Source: an uncultured Mycoplasmatota bacterium
GTDB lineage: Bacteria > Bacillota_I > Bacilli_A > RF39 > UBA660
Length of the DNA stretch: 35,542 bases
Reading direction: 5' to 3'
Assembly (NCBI GenBank): GCA_946497145.1
Contig: CAMMJA010000009.1
Coordinates: 1-35,542 of the forward strand
Below, one piece after another: positions 8,054-20,906 of this stretch. The position numbers and the translations under genes were made by a program. How positions within the stretch are numbered: position 1 is the first letter of the stretch; every line of letters starts with the position of its first letter. The notes under the pieces were generated by a model that did no database searches, was not told where the DNA came from, and saw only the letters and a list, made by a program, of their open reading frames with translations.

Positions 8054-8733
8054 ATCGAATCATAGAAGAGGAAAATCGCCGATTGAGGGAACTACCCCGT
8101 GAATTTAAACAAGATAAACGTTGTTATAAAGGGACCAAAGTATTGATTAATAAATTAGGAATTCACGATCCGCAACTGCTTATGGTAGTAGAAAGAAAAA
8201 GAGTGGCTGCAAATCTTACTTATATGCAACTGTATCCTTTTGTTGGCAATTTTGATATGCAACATTTAAAAGATATTCATTACATTTTATTTGGTAGCAT
8301 TTATCCGTTTGCAGGTCACTTTCGAGATACGGATTTATCGAAAGGTGGAACGAATTTTTGCCGTTGTGATTTATTAGAAGATTATTTGAAGGAAACTTTG
8401 GATAAGATGAACCGAAAAATTTATCAAGTGACGACGAAAGAAGAATATGTTTCTTTTTTGGCCTATTTTTATTCTGAATTAAACATGGCCCATCCCTTTC
8501 GAGAGGGAAATGGGAGAACCATTCGTGAATTTATGCGTCAGTTTGTAGAAAAGAAAAACGATATTTTGCCTTTTGGAGATTGTCAATTGTTGTATTCTAA
8601 CATGGACAAAGATCGCTTATTAGAAGCAACGATTTACAGTGTGAAACACGATACTAGTTTGTTAGAACTTGAGTTTGCAAAGGGCTTGGTCAAAAAAGAA
8701 AAAGTAGAAGATAGTAGTAAAAGACGTAAATAG
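8038..8733 (+). CDS. fic: Fic-family protein (putative AMP-transferase toxin)
   Basis: Canonical Fic motif HPFREGNGRTIREF (HxFx(D/E)GNGRxxR); overlaps the upstream antitoxin by 16 nt. Confidence 0.93.
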   Translation: MQEEINRIIEEENRRLRELPREFKQDKRCYKGTKVLINKLGIHDPQLLMVVERKRVAANLTYMQLYPFVGNFDMQHLKDIHYILFGSIYPFAGHFRDTDLSKGGTNFCRCDLLEDYLKETLDKMNRKIYQVTTKEEYVSFLAYFYSELNMAHPFREGNGRTIREFMRQFVEKKNDILPFGDCQLLYSNMDKDRLLEATIYSVKHDTSLLELEFAKGLVKKEKVEDSSKRRK

Positions 8734-8745
8734 ATCGTCTTTTTC
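8719..8745 (+). terminator. Intrinsic terminator overlapping the fic stop codon
   Basis: AAAAGACG-taaatagat-CGTCTTTTT; the fic stop TAG (8731-8733) lies in the loop. Confidence 0.75.
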
Positions 8746-8795
8746 TTTTGTTTCAACTTTAATTATTGTATAATGAAACTAGGGAGTAGGGTATC

Positions 8796-10893
8796 ATGAT
8801 AGAAAATTTAAATGAACAACAAAAAGAAGCCGTATTGTATAACGATGGGCCACTGCTTATTTTAGCAGGTGCTGGTAGTGGAAAAACGAGAGTTCTGACT
8901 ACTAAAATTGCTTATTTGATCCAAGAACGAAACGTTATGCCATATCATATTTTGGCAATTACTTTTACCAATAAGGCCGCCAAAGAAATGAAAAGTCGTA
9001 TTGTCGGTTTGATCGGATCGGTAGCTTCTGATATACAAATATCTACCTTTCATAGTTTTGGTCTTAAGATTATTCGTGAGAATGCTAATTTATTGGGATA
9101 TCAATCTAATTTTGTCATCATGGATAGCGACGATTCTTTGACGATCATACGTAAAATTTTAAAGGATATGGATTTAGATCCGAAAGTATATCATCCAAAA
9201 GCCATTAAAAACAAAATCAGTGGTTGTAAAAATGAATTTGTTTCACCAGAAGAGTATGAAAAATACGCAGCAAGCGAGTACGAACAAGTGATTTGTAGTG
9301 TTTATCAAAAATATGAAAGAAAACTAAGACAAAATAATTCGATGGATTTTGATGACTTGCTTTTGCTTCCTATTCGTCTGTTTCAAAAACATCCGAGTGT
9401 TCTACAAAAGTATCAAGAACGTTATCAGTATATTTTGATCGATGAGTACCAGGATACCAACGAAGCACAATATATTTTAACGAAATTGTTAAGTGCGAAA
9501 TATCGCAATATTTGTTGCGTCGGTGATAATGATCAAGCTATTTATGGTTTTCGAGGCGCTAATTATAAGAACATTTTGAATTTTGAGAAAGATTATGAAG
9601 ATGCTAAAATTATCAAATTAGAACAAAATTATCGTTCTACCACCATGATTTTAGATGCTGCCAATTCTGTGATTCGAAACAACAAGAATAGAAAAGAGAA
9701 AAATTTATTTGGTACGAAAAAGGTAGGAGAGAAAGTAAAATATTATCGTGCTTATGATGAAAAAGATGAGGCACACTATGTTTCTTATCACGCCAAAAAA
9801 TTGATTGAAGATGGGATCGAGCCAGAAGAAATTGCGGTTTTATATCGTACCAATGCGCAATCTCGTATGGTAGAAGAAGCGTTGTTGAAAGAACGTGTTC
9901 CTTATCATATTGTTGGTGGCTTAAACTTCTATGCCCGAAAGGAAATTAAGGATTTGCTTGCCTACTTGCGACTCATTCATAATGAACAAGATAATGTGAG
10001 TTTACTTCGGGTGATTAACACTCCAAAACGAGGCATTGGTCTAAGAACGATTGATAAGTTAATTGAAAAAGCAGATTCAGAAAACATCAGTATTTATGAA
10101 GCCATTACAAGTTCTAAGGAGTTGGCTTTTAAAAACATTATTGAATCGTTAAAGAAAATCAAAGAACATGTGACGTTGACGGAATTAATCGACAAAGTAC
10201 TGGATGCTACTGGAATGAAGGCCGATTTAGAAAGTGAAAAAACATTAGAAAGTGAAATCCGTCTTGAAAACTTGGAAGAATTTAAGTCGATTACCAAAGA
10301 TTTCGAAGAGCGGGAAGGCGTAATTTCTCTTGAAGATTTCTTGTTTGAAGTAAGTTTGGTTACCGATGTGGATACGCGACAAGATGGAACTTCGAAAATT
10401 AACTTAATGACCGTACATTCCGTGAAAGGTTTAGAGTTTGATTACGTATTTGTCATTGGGTTAGAAGAAGGAATTTTTCCGCATATGAATTCTTTGATGA
10501 GCGAAAGTGATGTAGAAGAAGAACGACGTCTATGCTATGTGGCGATTACGCGAGCCAAGGAGCAATTGTACTTGTTGAATGCTAGAAGAAGGACGTTATT
10601 TGGAAAAGATCAAGTAAATCCTCCTAGTCGTTTCATTGGAGAAATCAAGGAAGAATTGCTTTCTATGGAACGTGTGGAACAACAAGAGGAAGTGTCTCCA
10701 AAAATCAACAAAGAAGAAAAATTTTATGAAAATGAGATGAACTATCAAGTTGGTGATTATGTTTATCATGATACATTTGGTACAGGCAAAGTAGTAGAAG
10801 TTACGAATACTTTAGTCAGTGTGGCATTTCGCTTGCCATATGGCATAAAAAAATTGATGAAAAATCATAAAAGTTTAAGGAAGGTGCAAGAAA

Positions 10894-10901
<8 letters not shown>
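8796..10901 (+). CDS. pcrA: ATP-dependent DNA helicase PcrA/UvrD family
   Basis: LNEQQKEAV, LAGAGSGKTRVLTTKIAYLI, ITFTNKAAKEMKSRI, LIDEYQDTN, GDNDQAIYGFRGA, MTVHSVKGLEFDYVFVIGLEEGIFP, YVAITRAKEQLYL; C-terminal HxxFGxGxV motif. Confidence 0.97.
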
Positions 10902-13883
<2,982 letters not shown>

Positions 13884-13940
13884 TAATTTAGTAGAAAAAA
13901 ATAGAAAAGTATTGTATAATGTGCTTAAGAGGTGAAAGGT

Positions 13941-14597
13941 ATGTTGAAAAAGAAGAAAAGGGAAACGAAAGAGAAAGCAAACAAAAGAAAGAAAAAAAGT
14001 GAAAGAGAAAAAAAACCGATCAATGTAAGAAAGATTATCAATATTGCCTTTTTGGTTATCATTGGAGTGTTGGCTATTGTATTAATTGATTTGGTTTGTG
14101 TTTTAAAATTTCATGTTGGTCCTTTTTTTGCCATTCGGACAAATGTTTATGAAGATGGTGGTACAAAAGTATATTATGGTTTGGGTTATAAAGTAATTAA
14201 GTATAACCAAGAAGAAGGAAAAAAAGGAACGAAAGTTGGTTTTTGGACGATGCCTTATACCGCAATTCCAACTCCCGTTGATATTTTAGATTTGGCCATT
14301 GCTTATCGTAACGACCCAGAAGCAACTTATAAAAAATATTACGATCAATATTTACAAGTGACTGGTAGCGTATATACGGTAGATAATCAAAAGAAAGTAT
14401 TAACCATTCGCTATATTGATCCTGATGGAAAATATACCTTAGATGTCGTTGCTTCCATGTACGATGATGATGTAGATTTGTCTGTTTATTCTGTCGGAAG
14501 CACGGTAAGTTTCGTTGGAAGTGTCAACGATTATCGAGATAAAACTGATACCACCCCTAATCAAATTTGGATGCGAGATTGTTTTATGAGAGAGTAG
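13941..14597 (+). CDS. Lys-rich N-terminus, single-TM protein, extracellular OB-like domain (uncharacterised)
   Basis: KKKKRETKEKANKRKKKSEREKK then a TM helix; 'QYLQVTGSVYTVDN...VDLSVYSVGSTVSFVGSVNDY' resembles tRNA_anti-like/OB-fold segments. Start 13941 preceded by SD-like GAGGTGAAAGG. Confidence 0.7.
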   Translation: MLKKKKRETKEKANKRKKKSEREKKPINVRKIINIAFLVIIGVLAIVLIDLVCVLKFHVGPFFAIRTNVYEDGGTKVYYGLGYKVIKYNQEEGKKGTKVGFWTMPYTAIPTPVDILDLAIAYRNDPEATYKKYYDQYLQVTGSVYTVDNQKKVLTIRYIDPDGKYTLDVVASMYDDDVDLSVYSVGSTVSFVGSVNDYRDKTDTTPNQIWMRDCFMRE

Positions 14598-14613
14598 AAA
14601 TACTCTTTTTTTA
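14591..14613 (+). terminator. Intrinsic terminator overlapping a stop codon
   Basis: AGAGTA-GAAA-TACTCT plus T-run; the stop TAG (14595-14597) spans stem and loop. Confidence 0.75.
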
Positions 14614-14675
14614 TGTGTCAATATTGTAAGAAAACAAAATAGAAAATAATGTTATACTATAAATGTGGTGATATT

Positions 14676-15110
14676 ATAAAAAAAATTATGTTGTAGAAGA
14701 CGATATCATTATGGTGACTAGTAGAGTGTTGGAAATGGTTGAAGTGTTATCGATGTCTTATGGTGCAAACGACTATATTACGAATCCCTATCATCCAACG
14801 ATACTGTTACTTAGAATTTCAAATATTTTTAAAAGAATGGAAAAAATATAGATTTTCTTTCGTACGATAGATAAGATCAAACCTAGTAAAGGAATGTTGA
14901 TAAAGGATCAGTTTTAGAGTTAACTAAAAATGAAATGTTCATCTTTTCTTATTTATTGAATAGTCGTGGTAATATTGTATCGTGTGATGAACAATTGTTG
15001 TGGTCGATTGTCATGACGGCTATTTTTATCGTAATGATCTACGGTGGATACTTTTTACTGACTTATTTTTTGATGAAAGAGCAACGACAAAAATGTCGAT
15101 TCCTATTATT
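14676..15110 (+). pseudogene. Decayed OmpR-type response regulator, with a possible membrane-sensor fragment fused at its 3' end
   Basis: Fragments VVEDDIIMVTSRVLE..., LSMSYGANDYITNPYHPTILLLRISNIFKRME and VLELTKNEMFIFSYLLNSRGNIVSCDE in differing frames with stops, then hydrophobic IVMTAIFIVMIYGGYFLLTYFLMKEQ. Phosphoacceptor and recognition-helix regions are missing. Confidence 0.78.
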
Positions 15111-15121
15111 TTTTGTAAGAA

Positions 15122-15147
15122 AAGATACCCTACAGGGTATTTTTTTG
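15122..15147 (+). terminator. Intrinsic terminator upstream of gatC
   Basis: GATACCC-ta-cAGGGTAT followed by TTTTTTT. Confidence 0.7.
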
Positions 15148-15180
15148 ATATAATAATGCATGAATGGAAGGAAGGTAAAG

Positions 15181-15474
15181 ATGGAGAAATTGACAAAAGA
15201 AGAAGTGCTACATGTTGCGCATCTTGCTAGAATAGAAGTAAGCGATGAGGAAATTGAAAAGTATCGTGTACAGTTGGGACAATTGTGGAGTGAAGTTGAA
15301 AAAATAAATGAAGTAAAAAGTGATGAAGAAATGCTTTTTATTACCCCTATCAAAGAGGAATCTTTGCTACGTTCTGATGATGAAAAAGAGGAAATGCCCT
15401 TTGAAGAAATGAAAAAGAATGCCAAAAGAACAAGTGGCAATTTTATAGAAGTGCCGGTGATGATTCATGAATAA
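15181..15474 (+). CDS. gatC: Asp-tRNA(Asn)/Glu-tRNA(Gln) amidotransferase subunit C
   Basis: MEKLTKEEVLHVAHLARIEVSDEEIEKYRVQLGQL; upstream of gatA. Start 15181 with SD GGAAGG. Confidence 0.93.
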   Translation: MEKLTKEEVLHVAHLARIEVSDEEIEKYRVQLGQLWSEVEKINEVKSDEEMLFITPIKEESLLRSDDEKEEMPFEEMKKNAKRTSGNFIEVPVMIHE

Positions 15475-16915
15475 TTATTTTAACCTTAGTATTAAAGAAC
15501 TTAATGAAAAACTTAAGAAAAAAGAGATAAAGCCGCTCGACTTGGTAGAGGAAGCATTTTCGATCATTGAACAAAATCAAGATTTAAATGCATTTATTAC
15601 CTTAAATAAGGATGAAGCCATTCAAGAGGCGAAAGAATTAGAAAACATGGAAGTCGATAACTTGTTGTTTGGAATTCCAATTGCCGTTAAAGATAATATT
15701 ATGACCAAAAACTTGCGTACGACTTGTGCTTCTAAAATGTTAGAAGATTTCATTCCTGTTTACGATGCGACAGTCGTTCGTAAAATAAAAGAAAAGCACA
15801 TGATTATTATTGGGAAAACGAATATGGATGAATTTGCGATGGGATCTACTTCACAGACTAGTTATTTTAAAGCGCCCCATAATCCTTGGGATAAAACGCG
15901 AATTGCTGGTGGATCGTCTGGTGGAAGTGCCACAGCAGTGGCTGCTGGAATGACGATGTTTGCTTTGGGTAGTGATACAGGTGGAAGTATTCGTCAGCCG
16001 GCTAGTTATACGGGACTTGTTGGAATGAAACCAACTTATGGTAGAGTGTCCCGCTATGGTTTGGTGGCATTTGCTTCTAGTTTAGATCAAATAGGTCCGA
16101 TGACCAAACACGTTTATGAAAACGCTTTGCTGCTTAACGCTATCGTTGGAAAAGACGATCATGATTTAACTAGTGTCGAACGAAAAAAAGAAGATTTTAC
16201 GGCATTGATTGGTAAAGATATCAAAGGGATGAAAATTGCTGTTCCAAATTATTTTGTGAGCAATATTGTCGATTCTGAGATACTAGAGAAATTTCAACAA
16301 GTGGTTTCTTTGTTGCAAGAAAATGGTGCAGTGGTTTCTTATGTAGATCTTCCTTATTTAGATAAGGCCGTTACGCTTTATCAAATTATTGCGATGGGAG
16401 AAGCAAGCAGCAATTTGGCCCGTTTTGATGGAGTGCGTTATGGATATGCTTGTAAAGATCCAAAAGATGTAGAACAACTTTATTGTAAGAGTAGACAAGA
16501 GGGTTTTGGGGATGAAGTAAAACGTCGTATTATGGTTGGCTCTTATTTATTAAGTGGAAAAAATGCCAAAGAATACTATGATAAAGCGTTGCAAATCCGC
16601 AGTAAAATGGCTAAAAGTTTTGCTTCTTGCTTTGAAGAATTCGATATAGTTATTGGTCCTACGACGACGACGGTTGCTTATCCTTTGGGAGAAGGAGTAG
16701 ATGATCCTCTTCAAACTTTTTTAGATGATGTTTTGGTAATTCCTGTCAACATGGCAGGTCTTCCAGGAATGAATGTTCCGATTGGTCTTTCTTCCTCTAA
16801 TATGCCCGTTGGAATGCATTTGATTGGTAATTATTTTGAAGAGCAGAAGATGTATCAGTTGGCATCCTTCTTGGAACAAAAACTACACTTTGGACAAAAG
16901 GAGGTACAAGAATGA
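15467..16915 (+). CDS. gatA: Asp-tRNA(Asn)/Glu-tRNA(Gln) amidotransferase subunit A
   Basis: Amidase signature: GIPIAVKDNI, GSTSQTSYF, RIAGGSSGGSATAVAAGM, ALGSDTGGSIRQPAS. Confidence 0.97.
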   Translation: MNNYFNLSIKELNEKLKKKEIKPLDLVEEAFSIIEQNQDLNAFITLNKDEAIQEAKELENMEVDNLLFGIPIAVKDNIMTKNLRTTCASKMLEDFIPVYDATVVRKIKEKHMIIIGKTNMDEFAMGSTSQTSYFKAPHNPWDKTRIAGGSSGGSATAVAAGMTMFALGSDTGGSIRQPASYTGLVGMKPTYGRVSRYGLVAFASSLDQIGPMTKHVYENALLLNAIVGKDDHDLTSVERKKEDFTALIGKDIKGMKIAVPNYFVSNIVDSEILEKFQQVVSLLQENGAVVSYVDLPYLDKAVTLYQIIAMGEASSNLARFDGVRYGYACKDPKDVEQLYCKSRQEGFGDEVKRRIMVGSYLLSGKNAKEYYDKALQIRSKMAKSFASCFEEFDIVIGPTTTTVAYPLGEGVDDPLQTFLDDVLVIPVNMAGLPGMNVPIGLSSSNMPVGMHLIGNYFEEQKMYQLASFLEQKLHFGQKEVQE

Positions 16916-18333
16916 GTGCATATCAGACGACAGTCGGCATCGAGGTTCACTGCGAATTAAAAACGAAGAGTAAAATGTTTTCAGCGGCTTCCAATCACTA
17001 TGGTGGTTCTGCTAACAGCAATATTAATCCTATCGATTTAGGATATCCTGGAACTTTACCCACGATCAATGAACAAGCCGTAAATTTGGCGATTCGAGCA
17101 GCACTTGCTTTGCACTGTCATATCAATCAAGAGATGTACTTTGATCGTAAAAACTATTTTTATCCTGATTTACCCAAAGGATATCAAATTACACAAGCCA
17201 GAACGCCAATTGGCGTAGATGGATATGTTATGATCGAATGTAATGGACAAGAAAAAAAGATTCGAATTCACGATATTCACATGGAAGAAGATACTGCCAA
17301 AAGTATTCACCAAGGGAGTCATTCGTACTTAGATTTTAATCGTGCTGGTGTTCCTCTTTTAGAAATTGTGACCGAAGCCGATATGAAAAGCAGTGAATAA
17401 GCCGTTTTGTATTTAGAAAAGCTACGAGAACTGCTTCTTTATACCGATGTTTCTGACTGCAAGATGGAAGAAGGAAGTATGCGTTGTGATGTAAACGTAT
17501 CGATTAGTAAAACTGAAAAATTGGGAACCAGGACCGAAATCAAGAATATTGGTTCTGTTCACAGTGTGGGACTGGCTATTGATGCGGAAAGTAAGCGACA
17601 AGAAGAAGTGTTAGAGCAAGGTGGTATGATTCGAGAAGAAACGAGACGTTTTGATGAAAGTATCAACCAGACGATTTTGATGCGCGTCAAAGAAATTGGA
17701 AACGACTATCGTTATTTTCCAGAACCAGACATTCCAAAGTTAAAAATTAGTGAAGAAAGAATCGAGCAAGTTAAGAAGCAACTTCCAATGTTGCCAGATG
17801 AGAGAAGAAAGGTCTATTTAGATCTTGGAATTCTTCCCATTAACTGTGATAAATTGATTCAAAACAAACCACTCAGTGACTTTTTTAATACTTTGCTTGG
17901 AAAAGATGTTGATTTTGTCGTAGCGAGCAATCTTCTTTTGGGAGATATTTCTGCTTATTTAAATAAAAACAATCAGACGCTTGAAAAGACGACTTTGTCT
18001 ACAGAACGTTTTGTTTTATTACTTAGTCAGTTGAAACAAGGTGTGATTACGAATAAGATTGTCAAGGATATTTTGCCTGATTTCTTAACAACTTTGGATA
18101 GCATCGAAGCGTTGATGGAACAAAAAGGAATTAAGAATATGAACGATGCTTCACTTCTAATTGAAATTATCAGGAATATAATAAAACAAAATCCAGATAG
18201 TGTAAAAGATTATCAAGAGGGGAAAGATCGTGCCTTGAAATTCTTGATGGGACAAGTTATGAAGGAAACGAAGGGTTCTGCGAATCCAGCCCTTGCTAGT
18301 CAGTTATTGAAAGAAGAATTAAGCAAACAATAA
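16912..18333 (+). pseudogene. gatB: Asp-tRNA(Asn)/Glu-tRNA(Gln) amidotransferase subunit B, interrupted by an in-frame TAA at 17398-17400
   Basis: Both halves are in the same frame: 16912-17397 (TTVGIEVHCELKTKSKMFS...EIVTEADMKSSE) then TAA then AVLYLEKLRELLLYTDVSDCKMEEGSMRCDVNVSI... through 18333. No indel needed. Confidence 0.93.
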
Positions 18334-18385
18334 ATTGCTTCTTTGATTAACATGTGATATGATAAAAATAATAGGATGTGAGAAA

Positions 18386-18856
18386 ATGAGTTTTATTAAA
18401 CGAAATAAGTATACGATCATTGTCGTTATTGTATTTGTACTTTTGATTTTTATAGGCGCAAAAGCCATGGAACTTTTTTTCCCAAATTCAGGGAAAGCCA
18501 TTTATGGGGATCGTCTAGATGGCATTGAAGAAGTAGAAATTAAAGATTCCAAGATGGAACAAGTATTGGCTGAAATGAAGGAAGATCCTATCATTTCTGA
18601 CATTAGTCAAATTACGAGAGGAAAACTTGTGACGTTTTCTATCGTGGTAAACGATGATGTTACGATTGATGCTGCTAAACCATTGGCCGATAAAGCAATC
18701 GCTTCTTTTGAAGATGATCAAAAATCATACTATGATTTTCAAGTGATGATTTCTAAAAATAATAAAGAGTTGACAGATTTTCCGATTATAGGATATAAAC
18801 ACCATGATAGCAGTGGCTTTTCATGGACAAAAGATAGAGCAGGTGCTAGCGAATGA
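18386..18856 (+). CDS. Single-TM exported protein of unknown function
   Basis: MSFIKRNKYTIIVVIVFVLLIFIGAKAMELFF then a soluble domain; ATGA overlap with the next gene. Confidence 0.75.
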   Translation: MSFIKRNKYTIIVVIVFVLLIFIGAKAMELFFPNSGKAIYGDRLDGIEEVEIKDSKMEQVLAEMKEDPIISDISQITRGKLVTFSIVVNDDVTIDAAKPLADKAIASFEDDQKSYYDFQVMISKNNKELTDFPIIGYKHHDSSGFSWTKDRAGASE

Positions 18857-20892
18857 AAAAGAAACTATTCATTATTATTCCTATTGTAATTGCTGTTTTG
18901 GTCTTTGTAGGTGTCTATCTTTATTATAATATGGCTGATAAAGAAACATCTTTAAATGTACGAGAAAAAAGATGGTTGGAAGAAAATGCTGATACGGTAG
19001 TCGATTTTGAAATTGTCAATAATTTTCCTCTTTATGGTATGAATGGGGAAGGAGTATTATTTCAATTTTTAGATGACTTTGAAGAAAATGTGGGTTTGGA
19101 ATTTAATCGTATCCCTTATTTAAAAGAAAGTGAACCAACGACAACCAATTATCGTATTCGAATTTTAAACAATGAAGACGCACTATCTAATAATGATTTG
19201 TTAGTTTTTGAAGATGGATATGTCATGATTGGAAAAACTTATCAACGTATTAGTAAGATTTCTGATTTAAAAGATATTACGTTTGGTGTGTTTACTGATG
19301 ATATTGCTGAACTTAGTTATTATTTGAAATCTGGTTCAGATTTATCTTATAAAACGTACAATACGATCGACGAACTTTATACTGCATTGGATAACGAAGA
19401 AGTTAATATGATCATTGTTCCAAACATTATGTATTTGGATAAATTTATTGGACAAGATGGATATTCGATCAATTACTATTTTACAGAAATGAGTAAAAAG
19501 ATTGTTTTGACACTAAGTGATGAGGATGGTCAATTAAATGATATTATGCGTAAGTATTATACCAATTGGAAAAGTAATTCTTACGTAGAAGAATACAATG
19601 AGGCATATTTTGATTATTACGTATTAAAAAACAATATCAACGATAAGAGTAGGGCTGATTTAATTTCTAAAAATTACGTGTATGGGTATGTGGAAAATGC
19701 ACCATATGATGTAACAATTGGAGATAAAACTTATGGAATTGCTAGTGAATACTTGCATCGTATGGAGCGTTTAACGAATATCGACTTCACATATCAACGT
19801 TATGATAATGTTGATGAATTACAAAAAGCCGTTGAAAAAGGAGAAGTAGATGTTTACTTTGATTATTACAACTTGACCAACGACAATTATTTGACGACGT
19901 TATCGACTTTTATTGAGGATTATGTAGTACTAGGTAAAGTGAAAGATAGTCATATTGTTTCTTCTTTGGAAAGTTTGAAAGGACAAAAAATTGCCATGTT
20001 AGAAAAAAATGCATTATATGATTTCTTTTCTAACAATGGGCGCTCTACGATTACGACATTCTCTAATTTGAAAGATCTAGCAAGCAAAGCCGAAAATAAT
20101 GTGATCGTCGTTGATCGAGAAGTGTACAATTACTATCGAACTTCGAGATTTTCAGATTATGAAGTTCTATATATCGATACGATGATGAACGATTATAAGT
20201 TCATGGTAAAGAAAGAAAATCAAACGTTCTATGATTTGTTCAACTACATTATCAACACCAATTCTTATTATCGTTATCGTAATAGTGGTTTAGAGAGTTT
20301 AAACTTATCTTTATTTGAGAAAGTTAGTTTCCAACAATTGTACTTTGTTATTTTAGCGATTGTGTTGTTACCTCTTTTATTGCTTGGAGTTTTATATTTG
20401 ATATTCAAACGTAAAAAGAAAATCAAAGAGGTTCGTAAAGAAGATAGACGGAAATACACAGATATGTTGACATCGCTAAAAAATCGTAATTATTTGAATT
20501 TAAATATGCAGAAATGGGAAGAATGTAATGTATTCCCACAAGCGATTGTCATCATTGATTTGAACAACGTCAAGTATGTAAACGATAATTATGGACATGA
20601 AGCAGGAGATGACTTGATTGTCAAAGCGGCCTCTATTCTTGTCAATACACAGTTAGAAAACAGTGAAATTATCAGAACTGATGGAAATGAATTCTTGATT
20701 TATTTGATGGGTTATAGTGAACAACAGGTGACGACTTATACCAAGAAATTGTCAAAAGAATTAAAAGAATTGCCACATGAGTTTGGCGCATCGATTGGGT
20801 TTAGTATGATCAATGATGAAATTAAGACGATTGATGATGCGATCAATGAGGCAACATTAGAGATGAGAACACAAAAGGAAGAATATAAATAA
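18853..20892 (+). CDS. Membrane receptor with two extracellular SBP_bac_3-like domains and a C-terminal degenerate GGDEF domain
   Basis: N-terminal TM, two solute-binding-like segments (about aa 35-250 and 270-460), TM (LYFVILAIVLLPLLLLGVLYLIF), GGDEF-type domain DMLTSLKNRNYLNLNM...AIVIIDLNNVKYVNDNYGHEAGD...IIRTDGNEFLIYL. Confidence 0.87.
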   Translation: MKKKLFIIIPIVIAVLVFVGVYLYYNMADKETSLNVREKRWLEENADTVVDFEIVNNFPLYGMNGEGVLFQFLDDFEENVGLEFNRIPYLKESEPTTTNYRIRILNNEDALSNNDLLVFEDGYVMIGKTYQRISKISDLKDITFGVFTDDIAELSYYLKSGSDLSYKTYNTIDELYTALDNEEVNMIIVPNIMYLDKFIGQDGYSINYYFTEMSKKIVLTLSDEDGQLNDIMRKYYTNWKSNSYVEEYNEAYFDYYVLKNNINDKSRADLISKNYVYGYVENAPYDVTIGDKTYGIASEYLHRMERLTNIDFTYQRYDNVDELQKAVEKGEVDVYFDYYNLTNDNYLTTLSTFIEDYVVLGKVKDSHIVSSLESLKGQKIAMLEKNALYDFFSNNGRSTITTFSNLKDLASKAENNVIVVDREVYNYYRTSRFSDYEVLYIDTMMNDYKFMVKKENQTFYDLFNYIINTNSYYRYRNSGLESLNLSLFEKVSFQQLYFVILAIVLLPLLLLGVLYLIFKRKKKIKEVRKEDRRKYTDMLTSLKNRNYLNLNMQKWEECNVFPQAIVIIDLNNVKYVNDNYGHEAGDDLIVKAASILVNTQLENSEIIRTDGNEFLIYLMGYSEQQVTTYTKKLSKELKELPHEFGASIGFSMINDEIKTIDDAINEATLEMRTQKEEYK

Positions 20893-20906
20893 AAGGAATG
20901 GTTGTA

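Noticed and set aside
17398-17400. TAA as a genome-wide reassigned or recoded sense codon
   Set aside because: TAA is used as a normal terminator for many other genes in this window (e.g. tsaD, ligA-region genes, GGDEF protein), and no special readthrough context is apparent; a point mutation or error is simpler.
18315-18350. Terminator after gatB (AAGCAA...TTGCTT)
   Set aside because: Only a ~6-bp stem and an interrupted T-tract (CTTTGATT); too weak to list as a feature.
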